Shown here piece after piece: positions 1 through 8,073 of a stretch of DNA of 64,000 nt (position 1 is the first letter of the stretch; the number at the start of each line of letters is the position of its first letter). The notes below the pieces were generated by a model, which did not search any database, was not told the DNA's origin, and was given only the letters and a program-made list of their open reading frames with translations. The position numbers were made by a program, and so were the translations under genes. The stretch comes from an uncultured Pseudomonadales bacterium (GTDB lineage Bacteria; Pseudomonadota; Gammaproteobacteria; Pseudomonadales; Porticoccaceae). Location: positions 62,001-126,000 of the forward strand of contig OX044363.1 in assembly GCA_943846685.1 (NCBI GenBank), given 5' to 3'.

Positions 1-1
1 C

Positions 2-76
2 GGACTGCATATCGACCTGATCAAGGAAATTTTTACTATCAAATCTAACGTTCGAGTGATCCATGAGCCTATTTAG
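2..76 (+). CDS. lptC: LptC C-terminal end (partial, cut by window start)
   Basis: An open frame enters from the left edge and stops at a TAG at 74-76. Its last residues include a G-L-x-I-x-L segment and then K-S-N-V-R, which resembles the conserved C-terminus of LptC, the bitopic inner-membrane protein that passes lipopolysaccharide from LptBFG to LptA. The position directly before lptA, with a 14-nt overlap, is the standard gene order in Gammaproteobacteria. Only about 24 codons are visible, so the call rests mostly on context. The stop codon lies inside the first unit of a 15-bp tandem repeat that continues into lptA. Confidence 0.6.
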   Translation, partial: GLHIDLIKEIFTIKSNVRVIHEPI

Positions 77-674
77 TAAAAGCCTATCTAGTAAAAACCT
101 ATCTAGTAAAAACCTATCTAGTAAAAGCCTATCTAGCATAAGCTTATCCAAAATTTACAGATCAGCCACTCTGTTGATTCTTAGCCTGTTGCTTTCAGCT
201 ATGGCGGCGGCACTGCCAGATGATCGCCAGCAAACCATATCGATTGAATCCGACTCGGCAGAACGCAACGAAAAAACCGGCCTGACCGTCTATAGCGGCA
301 ATGTGATTATTAGTCAGGGCAGTATTCTTATCGAAGCTGAAGAGATTACACTGCACTATCAGGGCAGCAAGATCAGTCGTATTGAGTGCACCGGCACACC
401 GGCAAGTTATCAGCAGAGACCTCAGGCTGAGGGCGCGATGCTGGTTGCTCGAGCAGAACATATCGACTACCTGCTAGCCAGTGACCAGATTATCCTTAAG
501 CGCAATGCGGTTCTGTCGCGCAATGGCACGATTATTAAAGGCGATTCGATCGACTACGATATCAAGAATGAGACATGGAAAGCCAAAGGCAACGATCTCG
601 GTGAACAAAAACGTATTCAGTTGGTTATTCCGCCATCGGTGCAGGAATCCACTCCACAAGAGACTACTCCCTGA
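63..674 (+). CDS. lptA: LptA, periplasmic lipopolysaccharide transport protein
   Basis: LptA forms the periplasmic beta-jellyroll bridge that carries lipopolysaccharide from LptC to LptD. The 203-residue product has a hydrophobic export segment near residues 35-50, ending A-M-A-A-A-L-P, followed by the OstA-type domain ([12 protein letters not shown] at about 60-71, then [10 protein letters not shown]). Residues 2-31 are an unusual low-complexity tract of five-residue repeats of the type [SN]-L-[SF]-S-K, encoded by a 15-bp tandem repeat that begins over the lptC stop. No other ATG, GTG or TTG lies between codon 1 and the hydrophobic segment, so the start at 63 is the only conventional choice. 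The gene ends overlapping the lptB start by 1 nt. Confidence 0.9.
   Translation: MSLFSKSLSSKNLSSKNLSSKSLSSISLSKIYRSATLLILSLLLSAMAAALPDDRQQTISIESDSAERNEKTGLTVYSGNVIISQGSILIEAEEITLHYQGSKISRIECTGTPASYQQRPQAEGAMLVARAEHIDYLLASDQIILKRNAVLSRNGTIIKGDSIDYDIKNETWKAKGNDLGEQKRIQLVIPPSVQESTPQETTP
66..155 (+). repeat. 15-bp tandem repeat at the lptC/lptA junction
   Basis: The unit agcctatctagtaaa (with variants) repeats from 66 in steps of 15 at 66, 81, 96, 111 and 126, with a decayed sixth unit at 141. Because 15 is a multiple of three, the array stays in frame in lptA and adds one pentapeptide per unit. The lptC stop codon (74-76) falls in the first unit. Confidence 0.9.
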
Positions 675-1399
675 TGGCAATTTTAGAAGCGCGCAATCTG
701 GCCAAGGCCTACGGCAAACGACCAGTTGTTAAAGATGTATCCATGTCGGTTAAGCAGGGCGAAATTGTTGGACTGTTAGGGCCCAACGGCGCCGGCAAGA
801 CCACCTGTTTTTATATGATTATCGGTCTGGTCAATCAGGATAATGGCACCATCACCATTGATAACGATGATATAACCGCACTGCCAATGCATGGGCGAGC
901 GCGTCGCGGTCTCGGCTATCTGCCTCAGGAGCCTTCGGTATTTCGCAAGCTCAGCGTTGAAGATAATATTCTCGCCATTCTGGAAACTCAAAAAGATCTC
1001 AGCCGCGCCCAGCGCAAACAGCGTCTTGAAGAGCTGATGAATGAATTTCATATCTCACATCTGGCCAAAAGTCCCGGTATGAGCTTGTCTGGAGGAGAGC
1101 GCCGCAGAGTTGAGATTGCCCGCGCACTGGCGGCAAACCCGCAGTTTATTCTTCTCGATGAACCCTTTGCCGGAGTTGATCCGATCTCGGTCACCGATAT
1201 CAAAAACATTATTCGCCATCTGCGCGACAGCGGTATCGGGGTTCTTATCACCGACCACAATGTGCGTGAAACTCTGGATATTTGCGAGCACGCCTACATT
1301 ATTGGCGAGGGCCATGTGATCGCCGAGGGAACCACCGAAGATATCCTCAGTGATGCCAATGTTATAAAAACCTATCTGGGTGAAAACTTTACACTTTAG
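674..1399 (+). CDS. lptB: LptB, lipopolysaccharide export ABC ATPase
   Basis: This is the cytoplasmic ATPase that powers extraction of lipopolysaccharide from the inner membrane as part of LptB2FG. The 241-residue product has a Walker A motif G-P-N-G-A-G-K-T-T at residues 36-44, a Q-loop at Q85, the signature L-S-G-G-E at 138-142, and a Walker B ending in L-L-D-E-P at about 160-164. Length and motifs match the family. It overlaps lptA by 1 nt (tgATGg), implying translational coupling. lptF and lptG are not in this window and are normally encoded elsewhere. Confidence 0.97.
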   Translation: MAILEARNLAKAYGKRPVVKDVSMSVKQGEIVGLLGPNGAGKTTCFYMIIGLVNQDNGTITIDNDDITALPMHGRARRGLGYLPQEPSVFRKLSVEDNILAILETQKDLSRAQRKQRLEELMNEFHISHLAKSPGMSLSGGERRRVEIARALAANPQFILLDEPFAGVDPISVTDIKNIIRHLRDSGIGVLITDHNVRETLDICEHAYIIGEGHVIAEGTTEDILSDANVIKTYLGENFTL

Positions 1400-1452
1400 G
1401 CTTTTCACGCAAAAGCTCTCCACCTAAAGCCCGTAAAATAAGTTTAACCCTG

Positions 1453-1476
1453 AATAAAAGCCTAAATAAAAGCCTA
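1453..1476 (+). repeat. 12-bp tandem duplication upstream of rpoN
   Basis: The unit aataaaagccta occurs twice in direct tandem at 1453-1464 and 1465-1476, in the lptB-rpoN gap. It contains no obvious regulatory motif. Confidence 0.75.
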
Positions 1477-1510
1477 TTTATGCAATAGCCGATTGCCAGC
1501 AACAATGAAT

Positions 1511-1525
1511 TGGCACTAAAATTGC
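1511..1525 (+). promoter_or_regulatory. Sigma-54 (-24/-12) promoter upstream of rpoN
   Basis: TGGCAC at 1511-1516, five bases, then TTGC at 1522-1525. The invariant GG and GC are separated by exactly ten bases, which is the spacing required for sigma-54 RNA polymerase. The expected transcription start is near 1537, about 20 nt before the rpoN start codon at 1557. It points in the same direction as rpoN, so sigma-54 probably influences its own gene. No enhancer-binding-protein site was identified. Confidence 0.7.
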
Positions 1526-1556
1526 AGACTCTTTAGTTAATAGCGATATTCACGGC

Positions 1557-3068
1557 ATGCGCCAAGGCCTCCAGTTAAAATTCAGCCAACAGCTGACCAT
1601 GACTCCTCAGTTGCAGCAGGCCATTCGCCTATTGCAGTTGTCGACGCTGGAACTGCGCCAGGAAATGATCGAACAGCTCTACAATAATCCACTGCTGGAA
1701 ATCGAAGAAGATAACAGTGGTGAGTCAGTTCCAGAGACACAGCAGTCGTCGCAATCGTCCAACGAAACCCATCAAGAAAATTCTGGCGAACTAACCACCA
1801 AGCAGGATAAAGAAAAAGCCGACGAGCAAAATTCTGACTATGAATGGAGCGAGCAGATTCCTCAGGATTTGCCGGTCGATGCCAACTGGGACGATGTCTA
1901 CAACCCCTCAACCTCTAACAGTTCCGGGGGAGAAGTTAACCTCGAACAGGTCTATCAGGTCACCGAATCCTTTCAGGGGCATCTGGAATGGCAACTCAAC
2001 CTGACACCATTTTCAGATGGTGACCGAGAAATTGCCACGGCCTTTATTGATGCGATTGATAGTTCCGGATTTATTAGCGAAGACCTGTTTGATGTAGTCG
2101 CTCATATTCAACAGGCAGAATCCGAAACAATTAGTGAAGAACAGATTCAAGAAGATGAACTGGTTGCTGTCTTACATCGACTGCAGCAGTTCGACCCGCC
2201 GGGTGTGTTTGCCCGCAATATCCGTGAATGCCTGTTAATTCAGCTAAACCAGCTAGCACCAGAAACTGAATATCTGCAATCAGCGCTACTCTTAGTCACT
2301 GACTTTCTCGAAGATATTGCCGCTATCGACAATGTTCGTATGGCGAAAAAAGCCGGACTTAGCGCCGACCAACTCGAGGGTGCCCTGCTATTGATTCGCA
2401 GCCTTAACCCACGCCCCGGCGAAGCACTGAATAGCAACGATATTGATTACATTGTTCCAGATGCCTATGTAGAAAAAATTAATGGCCGCTGGAAGGTACA
2501 GCTCAACGATAGCAATATGCCGCGGCTGCGTATCAATGACTCCTACTCGGCATTGATCAAGCGTTCAGACACCAGTGATGACAATCAATTTTTAAAAGAC
2601 AACCTTGCCGAGGCGCGGTGGTTTTTGCGCAGTATTGAAAGCCGCAACGAAACGCTGATGCGCGTTGCCATGACCATCGTCGAGCTGCAGCAGGGTTTTC
2701 TCGACTACGGCCCAGTGGCGATGAAACCCATGGTGTTATCAGATATTGCCACGGAACTGGAACTGCATGAATCGACTATTTCGCGAGTGACCACGAGCAA
2801 ATATCTGGCCACGCCTCAGGGAATTTATGAACTGAAATATTTCTTTTCCAGTCATGTGGGAACCTCTGGCGGCGGGGAGTGTTCATCAACCGCGGTTTGC
2901 GCTATCCTAAAAGAAATGATTGGCGCAGAACAACCCGCAAAGCCACTCAGCGACAACAAGCTTACCTCCCTTCTCGAGGAACAGGGCATTCAAGTCGCTC
3001 GCCGAACGGTTGCCAAGTATAGAGAGAGCATGGGCATTCCATCCTCCAGCCAGCGTAAAAGATTTTAG
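1557..3068 (+). CDS. rpoN: RNA polymerase sigma-54 factor
   Basis: Sigma-54 directs polymerase to -24/-12 promoters activated by enhancer-binding ATPases, typically for nitrogen assimilation, motility and related functions. The 503-residue product has the glutamine- and leucine-rich activator-interacting region I at residues 1-50 (Q-Q-L-T-M-T-P-Q-L-Q-Q-A-I-R-L-L-Q-L). An acidic linker follows at about 55-120, then the core-binding domain. The diagnostic RpoN box A-R-R-T-V-A-K-Y-R-E at about 481-490 lies near the C-terminus. It sits between lptB and hpf, the usual gammaproteobacterial position. A sigma-54 promoter lies immediately upstream. Confidence 0.98.
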   Translation: MRQGLQLKFSQQLTMTPQLQQAIRLLQLSTLELRQEMIEQLYNNPLLEIEEDNSGESVPETQQSSQSSNETHQENSGELTTKQDKEKADEQNSDYEWSEQIPQDLPVDANWDDVYNPSTSNSSGGEVNLEQVYQVTESFQGHLEWQLNLTPFSDGDREIATAFIDAIDSSGFISEDLFDVVAHIQQAESETISEEQIQEDELVAVLHRLQQFDPPGVFARNIRECLLIQLNQLAPETEYLQSALLLVTDFLEDIAAIDNVRMAKKAGLSADQLEGALLLIRSLNPRPGEALNSNDIDYIVPDAYVEKINGRWKVQLNDSNMPRLRINDSYSALIKRSDTSDDNQFLKDNLAEARWFLRSIESRNETLMRVAMTIVELQQGFLDYGPVAMKPMVLSDIATELELHESTISRVTTSKYLATPQGIYELKYFFSSHVGTSGGGECSSTAVCAILKEMIGAEQPAKPLSDNKLTSLLEEQGIQVARRTVAKYRESMGIPSSSQRKRF

Positions 3069-3110
3069 TTATAAGAGTAGAGTTTCAATTAACAAAGCAA
3101 GGAGTACTGC

Positions 3111-3398
3111 ATGCAGTTAACAATTAGTGGGCATCATCTCGAAGTCACCTCACCTATTAGAGATTACGTTACGAACAAACTTTCAAAACTAGAACGGCAT
3201 TACGAACAAATCACCAGCACATCAGTTATTCTCTCAGTCGACAAACTTTCTCAAAATGCTGAAGCCACAGTCCATGTCAGCGGCGCAGAACTATTCGCCA
3301 ACGCTCAGCACGAAGATTTATATGCCGCGATTGACGCGCTGACTGATAAACTTGACCGCCAGTTAATCAAATATAAAGAGAAACATCGAGGCCGTTAG
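3111..3398 (+). CDS. hpf: Ribosome hibernation promoting factor (short form)
   Basis: This small protein binds the 30S subunit and promotes 100S/70S hibernating ribosomes in stationary phase. The 95-residue product fits the short HPF/YhbH class: it starts M-Q-L-T-I-S-G-H-H-L-E-V-T, has a basic helix K-L-S-K-L-E-R-H at about 24-31, and ends in a lysine-rich tail. There is no long C-terminal dimerisation domain. A good ribosome binding site (AAGGAG at about 3099-3104) precedes the ATG. The gene lies 42 nt after rpoN and 8 nt before ptsN, consistent with one transcript. Confidence 0.95.
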   Translation: MQLTISGHHLEVTSPIRDYVTNKLSKLERHYEQITSTSVILSVDKLSQNAEATVHVSGAELFANAQHEDLYAAIDALTDKLDRQLIKYKEKHRGR

Positions 3399-3406
3399 TT
3401 TTATCC

Positions 3407-3874
3407 ATGAAAATCACCGACATCCTGACTCAAAAAATGACCCAGTGCGATCTACCTGGCGGCAGCAAGAAGCGTGTTCTTGAAAATCTGTCAGCCTTTG
3501 TAACTGATCAACTGGGCGGCAATACTGAGCAGGCAGACACATTGTTCCACAACCTGGTCGCGCGCGAGCGACTCGGCAGCACCGGTATAGGGGAAGGCGT
3601 TGCCATCCCCCACTGCCGGGTCTCTGGCTTCAATCGAATCCATGGATGTTTAATCAAATTGGAAGATCCGGTAGATTTTGGCGCTCTGGACGATCAGCCG
3701 GTCGATCTGATTTTTGCCCTTATCGTGCCTGAAGAACAAAACGATGAGCATCTGGCGACGCTGGCACGGGTTGCCGCTATTATGCAAAACGACCAGTCTC
3801 GACAGTCACTGCGCCAGTGCAGCAACGACGAAGATCTGTTTAATACCGCGCTGCAATTAGAGCGACTCGCCTAA
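3407..3874 (+). CDS. ptsN: Nitrogen-PTS EIIA component PtsN
   Basis: PtsN is the terminal phosphoacceptor of the nitrogen-related phosphotransferase chain (PtsP-NPr-PtsN). It acts as a regulator, for example of potassium uptake, rather than in sugar import. The 155-residue EIIA-fructose-type domain has its phosphorylatable histidine in V-A-I-P-H-C-R at about H69. The partner NPr is encoded at 4757; PtsP (enzyme I) is not in the window. The spacing to rapZ is 2 nt. Confidence 0.95.
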   Translation: MKITDILTQKMTQCDLPGGSKKRVLENLSAFVTDQLGGNTEQADTLFHNLVARERLGSTGIGEGVAIPHCRVSGFNRIHGCLIKLEDPVDFGALDDQPVDLIFALIVPEEQNDEHLATLARVAAIMQNDQSRQSLRQCSNDEDLFNTALQLERLA

Positions 3875-3876
3875 CC

Positions 3877-4737
3877 ATGCGCCTGGTGATTATCAGCGGC
3901 CACTCCGGGTCCGGAAAAACCTCAGCACTCAATATTCTTGAGGACGTTGGCTTTACCTGTATTGATAATCTGCCGGCCAGTTTACTGCAAAACCTGATTA
4001 CCCAACTGAACAGCAATGATAATCATGAAGAGCTGAATATTGCCGTGGGTATCGACGCGCGCAATCTGGTCGGTGATCTGAGCAAGATTCCGGAAATCCT
4101 TAAAATTATTGAAGCCGATGGCGTTAGTGTCAGCGTGCTCTTCCTCTATGCGCGACGCACAGATCTACTGCGCCGCTACAGCGAAACTCGCCGCCGCCAT
4201 CCGCTGAGTACTGAAACTATCGGCCTTAAAGAGGCGATTGATCTGGAGAAGTCGCTACTCAGCCCGATCTCGGATATTGCCGATCGCTCTATAGATACTT
4301 CCAGGCTAACGCTGCATCAATTGCGCGATCTGGTAAAAAATACCATTGTCCCGAATAATCCGGAGCATATGTCTATCCTCTTTGAATCCTTTGGCTTTAA
4401 GCGCGGCGTGCCCTCCGATTCCGATTTTGTCTTTGATGTGCGCTGCCTGCCCAACCCCTATTGGAAGCAGCAGCTCAAGAACCAGACCGGAAATGATGAA
4501 GGGGTTATTGAGTTTTTAGAGAGTCAGGTTGAAGTCGCCTCGATGCTCGCCGATATTATTGGTTTTTTAACCCGCTGGATTCCAAAATTTCAGCAGAATA
4601 ACCGCAGCTATCTAACCGTTTCTATAGGCTGTACCGGCGGCCAACATCGATCTGTGTATCTGGCCAACAGGCTCCACGAGCACTTCGCCACTCAACATCC
4701 CTTTGTGCAGGTTGTGCACAAAGAACTCTCACAGTAA
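3877..4737 (+). CDS. rapZ: RNase adapter protein RapZ
   Basis: RapZ is a nucleotide-binding adapter that in enterobacteria presents the small RNA GlmZ to RNase E and so controls glucosamine-6-phosphate synthesis. The 286-residue product has a P-loop G-H-S-G-S-G-K-T at residues 8-15. It has the family C-terminal segment S-I-G-C-T-G-G-Q-H-R-S-V at about 249-260. It sits between ptsN and npr as in other gammaproteobacteria, linking amino-sugar control with the nitrogen PTS. Whether a GlmZ-like RNA exists in this organism cannot be judged here. Confidence 0.95.
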   Translation: MRLVIISGHSGSGKTSALNILEDVGFTCIDNLPASLLQNLITQLNSNDNHEELNIAVGIDARNLVGDLSKIPEILKIIEADGVSVSVLFLYARRTDLLRRYSETRRRHPLSTETIGLKEAIDLEKSLLSPISDIADRSIDTSRLTLHQLRDLVKNTIVPNNPEHMSILFESFGFKRGVPSDSDFVFDVRCLPNPYWKQQLKNQTGNDEGVIEFLESQVEVASMLADIIGFLTRWIPKFQQNNRSYLTVSIGCTGGQHRSVYLANRLHEHFATQHPFVQVVHKELSQ

Positions 4738-4756
4738 TTAAACGGACTTCCAGACT

Positions 4757-5026
4757 ATGATTCGCTGCCAGCTCGAAATCATTAATAAACTTGGCCTGCA
4801 CGCCCGAGCCGCCACCAAGTTGGCCAGCACTTCAGGGCATTATCTATGTACTATTCGCACTGGTACAAAAGAACCTCTGGTGGATGCCAAGAGCATTATG
4901 TCGCTGATGTTGCTAGCCGCCAGCCAGGGCACCAGTCTGATATTTGAATTCGACGGCGAAGATGAAAGTGAAGCCCAGCAGGCAATTTCTGAGTTGCTTG
5001 CGGATTACTTTGGCGAAGGCGAATAA
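4757..5026 (+). CDS. npr: Phosphocarrier protein NPr (HPr family)
   Basis: This is the HPr-like phosphocarrier of the nitrogen PTS, relaying phosphate from PtsP to PtsN. The 89-residue product has the active histidine H15 in G-L-H-A-R-A-A and a serine at position 46 in A-K-S-I-M, both at the standard HPr positions. Its place after ptsN-rapZ supports NPr (PtsO) rather than the sugar-PTS HPr. It is the last gene of the rpoN group; a tandem-repeat-bearing gap follows. Confidence 0.93.
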   Translation: MIRCQLEIINKLGLHARAATKLASTSGHYLCTIRTGTKEPLVDAKSIMSLMLLAASQGTSLIFEFDGEDESEAQQAISELLADYFGEGE

Positions 5027-5095
5027 CCCAAAAAACTGCACTCTCAATTATTGTTTGCACTGAAGAAGCAGTAATAACTACCGATCTGCCGATTT

Positions 5096-5126
5096 GCTAG
5101 TTAAAATAGCTAGTTAAAATAGCTAG
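5096..5126 (+). repeat. 13-bp tandem repeat between npr and mgtE
   Basis: The unit gctagttaaaata occurs at 5096-5108 and 5109-5121 and is followed by gctag (5122-5126), giving about 2.4 copies. It is intergenic and AT-rich. Confidence 0.85.
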
Positions 5127-5182
5127 GCTGAAAATTTTCACCTCAGTCCTCAGCCCCTAGCTATGGAACAATGGAGCGATGC

Positions 5183-6526
5183 ATGAACAATCCCGATAAC
5201 AGCCTATTGACCAAGCTCGGCACCGGCATCGATCCCGGCACCCTTAATCAGGTGCGTCATATTCTCAACAATCTCACGCCACCAGATATTGCCCACCAGC
5301 TTGAAACCGCCCCGCCGCGTTCACGGGATGTACTCTGGCAACTGGTAGACTCGGAGATTGCCGGTGAAGTTCTGCAGGAACTCTCCGATGATATTCAGCA
5401 GGAATTCCTCAACCAGATGAACGGCGCTGAGGTTGCCTCGGTAACCGAGGGCCTGGATGTCGACGATATTGTCGATATTCTGCAGCAGCTGCCAGATCAG
5501 GTTATTCCCGAAGTGCTGCAGGCAATGTCCACACAGGATCGCCAGCGGGTTGAATCGGTACTGACCTACGCCGAAGACACCGCAGGCGGAATCATGGACA
5601 CCGAGATGATTACGGTGCGCCCGGATATTACTATTGATGTAGTGCTGCGCTATCTGCGCCGCTTTGAAGAACTGCCGGATATTACCGATAACCTGTTTGT
5701 GGTTAGCCGCACCGATACTTTTCTCGGCAACCTGTCACTCAGTAAAATGCTCACCTCTAGCCCTAGCACCACGGTCAGGGAAGTGATGAATACCGAAGGT
5801 GAAGCAATTCACGTCAACCTGACCGACTCCGATGTAGCACAGCTGTTCCAGCGTCAGGATTTGGTATCCGCGCCCGTGGTCGATGATCAGCATCGCCTGG
5901 TGGGTCGAATCACCATTGATGATGTGGTTGACGTTATTGTTGAAGATGCCGACCACTCGCTGTTGGCAATGGCCGGTTTAAGTGACACCGAAGATACCTT
6001 TTCCTCAATTGGCCGAACCGCACCCCGTCGTGCCCTATGGCTTGGCCTTAACCTGCTCAGCGCAATTCTCGCCTCATCGGCGATCAGCCTTTTTGAAGAG
6101 ACTCTGGAGAAGGTGGTCGCACTGGCGATTCTGATGCCAATTGTTGCCAGCATGGGCGGCGTTGCCGGCAGTCAGACGCTGACCATGGTGGTTCGCGGTA
6201 TGGCACTGGGACAGATTGAGCGCGACAATATCAAATGGTTGCTGAGTAAAGAATTTATCGTTGGTGCCGTTAACGGCGTACTTTGGGCGCTGGTCATGGG
6301 TGCTCTAGTATCACTGTGGTTCAATGACTGGACTATCGCTTTGATTATTGGTCTGGCAATGTGCATCAACCTAATGGCGGCAGCGGTTACCGGCACTCTG
6401 CTTCCGGTTTTACTGCGTCGAATAAATATAGATCCAGCACTGGCTGGATCAGTAATTCTCACAACAGTAACCGATATAGTCGGTTTTGTTTCCTTCCTTG
6501 GACTGGCCACGGTGTTCTATAGCTAA
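5183..6526 (+). CDS. mgtE: Magnesium transporter MgtE
   Basis: MgtE is a Mg2+-gated magnesium channel in the inner membrane. The product has the family architecture: an N-terminal superhelical MgtE_N domain (about residues 30-130), two CBS domains (about 135-255), and a C-terminal membrane domain of about five helices from residue 280 onward. The start at 5183 is preferred because GGAG at 5173-5176 lies 6 nt upstream; the in-frame ATG at 5171 would overlap that site and has no ribosome binding site of its own. The gene ends overlapping the next start by 1 nt. Confidence 0.93.
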   Translation: MNNPDNSLLTKLGTGIDPGTLNQVRHILNNLTPPDIAHQLETAPPRSRDVLWQLVDSEIAGEVLQELSDDIQQEFLNQMNGAEVASVTEGLDVDDIVDILQQLPDQVIPEVLQAMSTQDRQRVESVLTYAEDTAGGIMDTEMITVRPDITIDVVLRYLRRFEELPDITDNLFVVSRTDTFLGNLSLSKMLTSSPSTTVREVMNTEGEAIHVNLTDSDVAQLFQRQDLVSAPVVDDQHRLVGRITIDDVVDVIVEDADHSLLAMAGLSDTEDTFSSIGRTAPRRALWLGLNLLSAILASSAISLFEETLEKVVALAILMPIVASMGGVAGSQTLTMVVRGMALGQIERDNIKWLLSKEFIVGAVNGVLWALVMGALVSLWFNDWTIALIIGLAMCINLMAAAVTGTLLPVLLRRINIDPALAGSVILTTVTDIVGFVSFLGLATVFYS

Positions 6527-7029
6527 TGACTGATAATACTGAATTTGAAGATGAAGACCTGATTAGTAAATCCCAACTAAAACGGGAGAGTCATGCACTT
6601 CAGGATATGGGCAGCCAGCTAGTAGAAATGCCCGAGGGTCAGCTGAGTAAATTTGAATTACCCGAAAACTTGAGAGACGCTATCTATGAAGCGCGACGAC
6701 TCAAAAACCGCGAGGGCAAGCGCCGCCAGCTTCAGTACATTGGCAAGTTAATGCGCACTGCGGATATCAGCTTTATTCAGAAGACATTGGATATGATGGA
6801 TCATCAGTCGCAGACTTATAGGCAGCATTTCCAGCAGTTGGAAAACTGGCGGGATCGCCTTATCAGTGAAGGGGCAACGGCTATCGAAGCGCTGATTGAA
6901 ATGTATCCGCAGGCGGATCGTCAACAGTTGCGTAACCTGCAGCGTCAGGCAAGTCGAGAACTGGCGGAAAAGAAAGCAACCACGGCAAGCCGCAAAATTT
7001 TTGCTTACTTACGAGAGCTTTCTGAGTAG
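6526..7029 (+). CDS. darP: Ribosome biogenesis factor DarP/YjgA (DUF615)
   Basis: YjgA (DarP) is a 50S-associated assembly factor. The 167-residue product is highly charged and mainly helical. It carries the family features A-R-R-L-K-N-R-E-G-K-R-R-Q-L-Q-Y-I-G-K-L-M-R at about 64-85 and a C-terminal D-R-Q-Q-L-R-N-L-Q-R segment. The start overlaps the mgtE stop (taATGa), implying coupling. The stop codon lies inside the first unit of a five-copy 14-bp tandem repeat. Confidence 0.92.
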   Translation: MTDNTEFEDEDLISKSQLKRESHALQDMGSQLVEMPEGQLSKFELPENLRDAIYEARRLKNREGKRRQLQYIGKLMRTADISFIQKTLDMMDHQSQTYRQHFQQLENWRDRLISEGATAIEALIEMYPQADRQQLRNLQRQASRELAEKKATTASRKIFAYLRELSE

Positions 7030-7084
7030 AGCTTTCTGAGTAGAGCTTTCGGAGTAGAGCTTCTTGAGTAGAGCTTTCTGAATA
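7015..7084 (+). repeat. Five-copy 14-bp tandem repeat over the darP stop codon
   Basis: The unit gagctttctgagta occurs at 7015, 7029, 7043, 7057 and 7071, with one or two substitutions in the later copies. The first copy encodes the last four residues and most of the stop of darP. The rest is non-coding. Confidence 0.92.
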
Positions 7085-7105
7085 AACATTATCCCAACGA
7101 AAGCA

Positions 7106-7183
7106 CCGTCATCCCAGCGCAGGCTGGGACCTATTCAATTACGCTGCGAGCCATAGAGGTCCCAGCCTGCGCTGGGATGACGG
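7106..7183. repeat. REP-like element with 27-bp perfect inverted repeat
   Basis: The left arm 7106-7132 (starting ccgtcatcccagcg) and the right arm 7157-7183 are perfect reverse complements over 27 bases, with a 24-base loop. The element lies between the ends of two convergent genes (darP and the nitrilase-family gene). It probably acts as a bidirectional terminator or mRNA-stabilising hairpin. The core gtcatcccagcgcaggctgg resembles widespread extragenic repeats. No transposase is nearby. Confidence 0.9.
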
Positions 7184-7218
7184 GAGATTTTTTGGGATGA
7201 TGAAGTAGATTAGCGGGT

Positions 7219-8073
7219 CTATATTTTCCTATGCTCAGCCATTGGCATCTTCGCTCTAACTTCATCAATCCTATCTAAATCAATCTCGGCAACAGCCACG
7301 CCCGGCTCGTCATCGAGACTCGCCAACAGATTACCCCAGGGATCAATAATGGCACTGCCACCCCATAGCGCGCGGCGCGGATGATCGCGATCGACCATAT
7401 TGGCACCAATTACAAATATCTGATTTTCCACCGCTCGAGCACGCAGTAATAACAACCAGTGATCTCTGCCGGTAGCGGCGGTAAAAGCCGATGGCACAGT
7501 GGCTATCTGCGCACCGCGATCAGCCAGTTGGCGGTAGAGCTCGGCAAAGCGCAGGTCGTAACAAACGCTCATTCCAAGGCGGCAGAGATCTGTCTGTGCC
7601 ACCACCACCTCAGCGCCACTGCTAAAGTTATCTGACTCGCGATAGGCGCTCTGCTGCTCGTCGCCGAACTCAGCCTTATCTAGCTCCGCATTAAACAGAT
7701 GAATCTTGTCATAGGAACTGGATTGGTTACCCTGAGGATCAAATAATAGACAGCGGGCATAAGGCTTAATCGAACTTTTTGGGTCACTGATTGGCAGTGT
7801 TCCCGCCACTAGCCAGATACCGTGCTGAGCAGCCTGATCCGACAAAAACTGTCTAACCAATCCCTGCGGCTGCGATTCAGACAAGCCAATAGCCGCAAAA
7901 TCACTGCGACCCAGATGGGCAAAATTTTCCGGAATTACCACCAGCTGCGCGCCCTGGTCGACGGCATCCTGAATCAGTTTAGATGTGTTGCTGAGGTTGG
8001 ACTCAATAGAGTCGCTAGGTTGCAGTTGAACGGCCGCGGCAATTAAACGATTACTGCTTTTTCTCTGGGTCAT
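7219..8073 (-). CDS. Carbon-nitrogen hydrolase (nitrilase superfamily, Nit2/omega-amidase-like)
   Basis: The product is a cytoplasmic amidase-type hydrolase of the nitrilase superfamily, most like the Nit/omega-amidase branch. The catalytic triad is visible: Glu in V-I-P-E-N-F, Lys in Y-D-K-I-H-L-F, and Cys in G-M-S-V-C-Y-D-L-R-F. I chose the ATG at 8073 because the family N-terminus begins there (R-L-I-A-A-A-V-Q-L); upstream in-frame codons only extend antisense through yhdP and look non-native. It overlaps the yhdP stop by 23 nt, consistent with one operon. The exact substrate is unknown. Confidence 0.9.
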   Translation of the reverse strand: MTQRKSSNRLIAAAVQLQPSDSIESNLSNTSKLIQDAVDQGAQLVVIPENFAHLGRSDFAAIGLSESQPQGLVRQFLSDQAAQHGIWLVAGTLPISDPKSSIKPYARCLLFDPQGNQSSSYDKIHLFNAELDKAEFGDEQQSAYRESDNFSSGAEVVVAQTDLCRLGMSVCYDLRFAELYRQLADRGAQIATVPSAFTAATGRDHWLLLLRARAVENQIFVIGANMVDRDHPRRALWGGSAIIDPWGNLLASLDDEPGVAVAEIDLDRIDEVRAKMPMAEHRKI

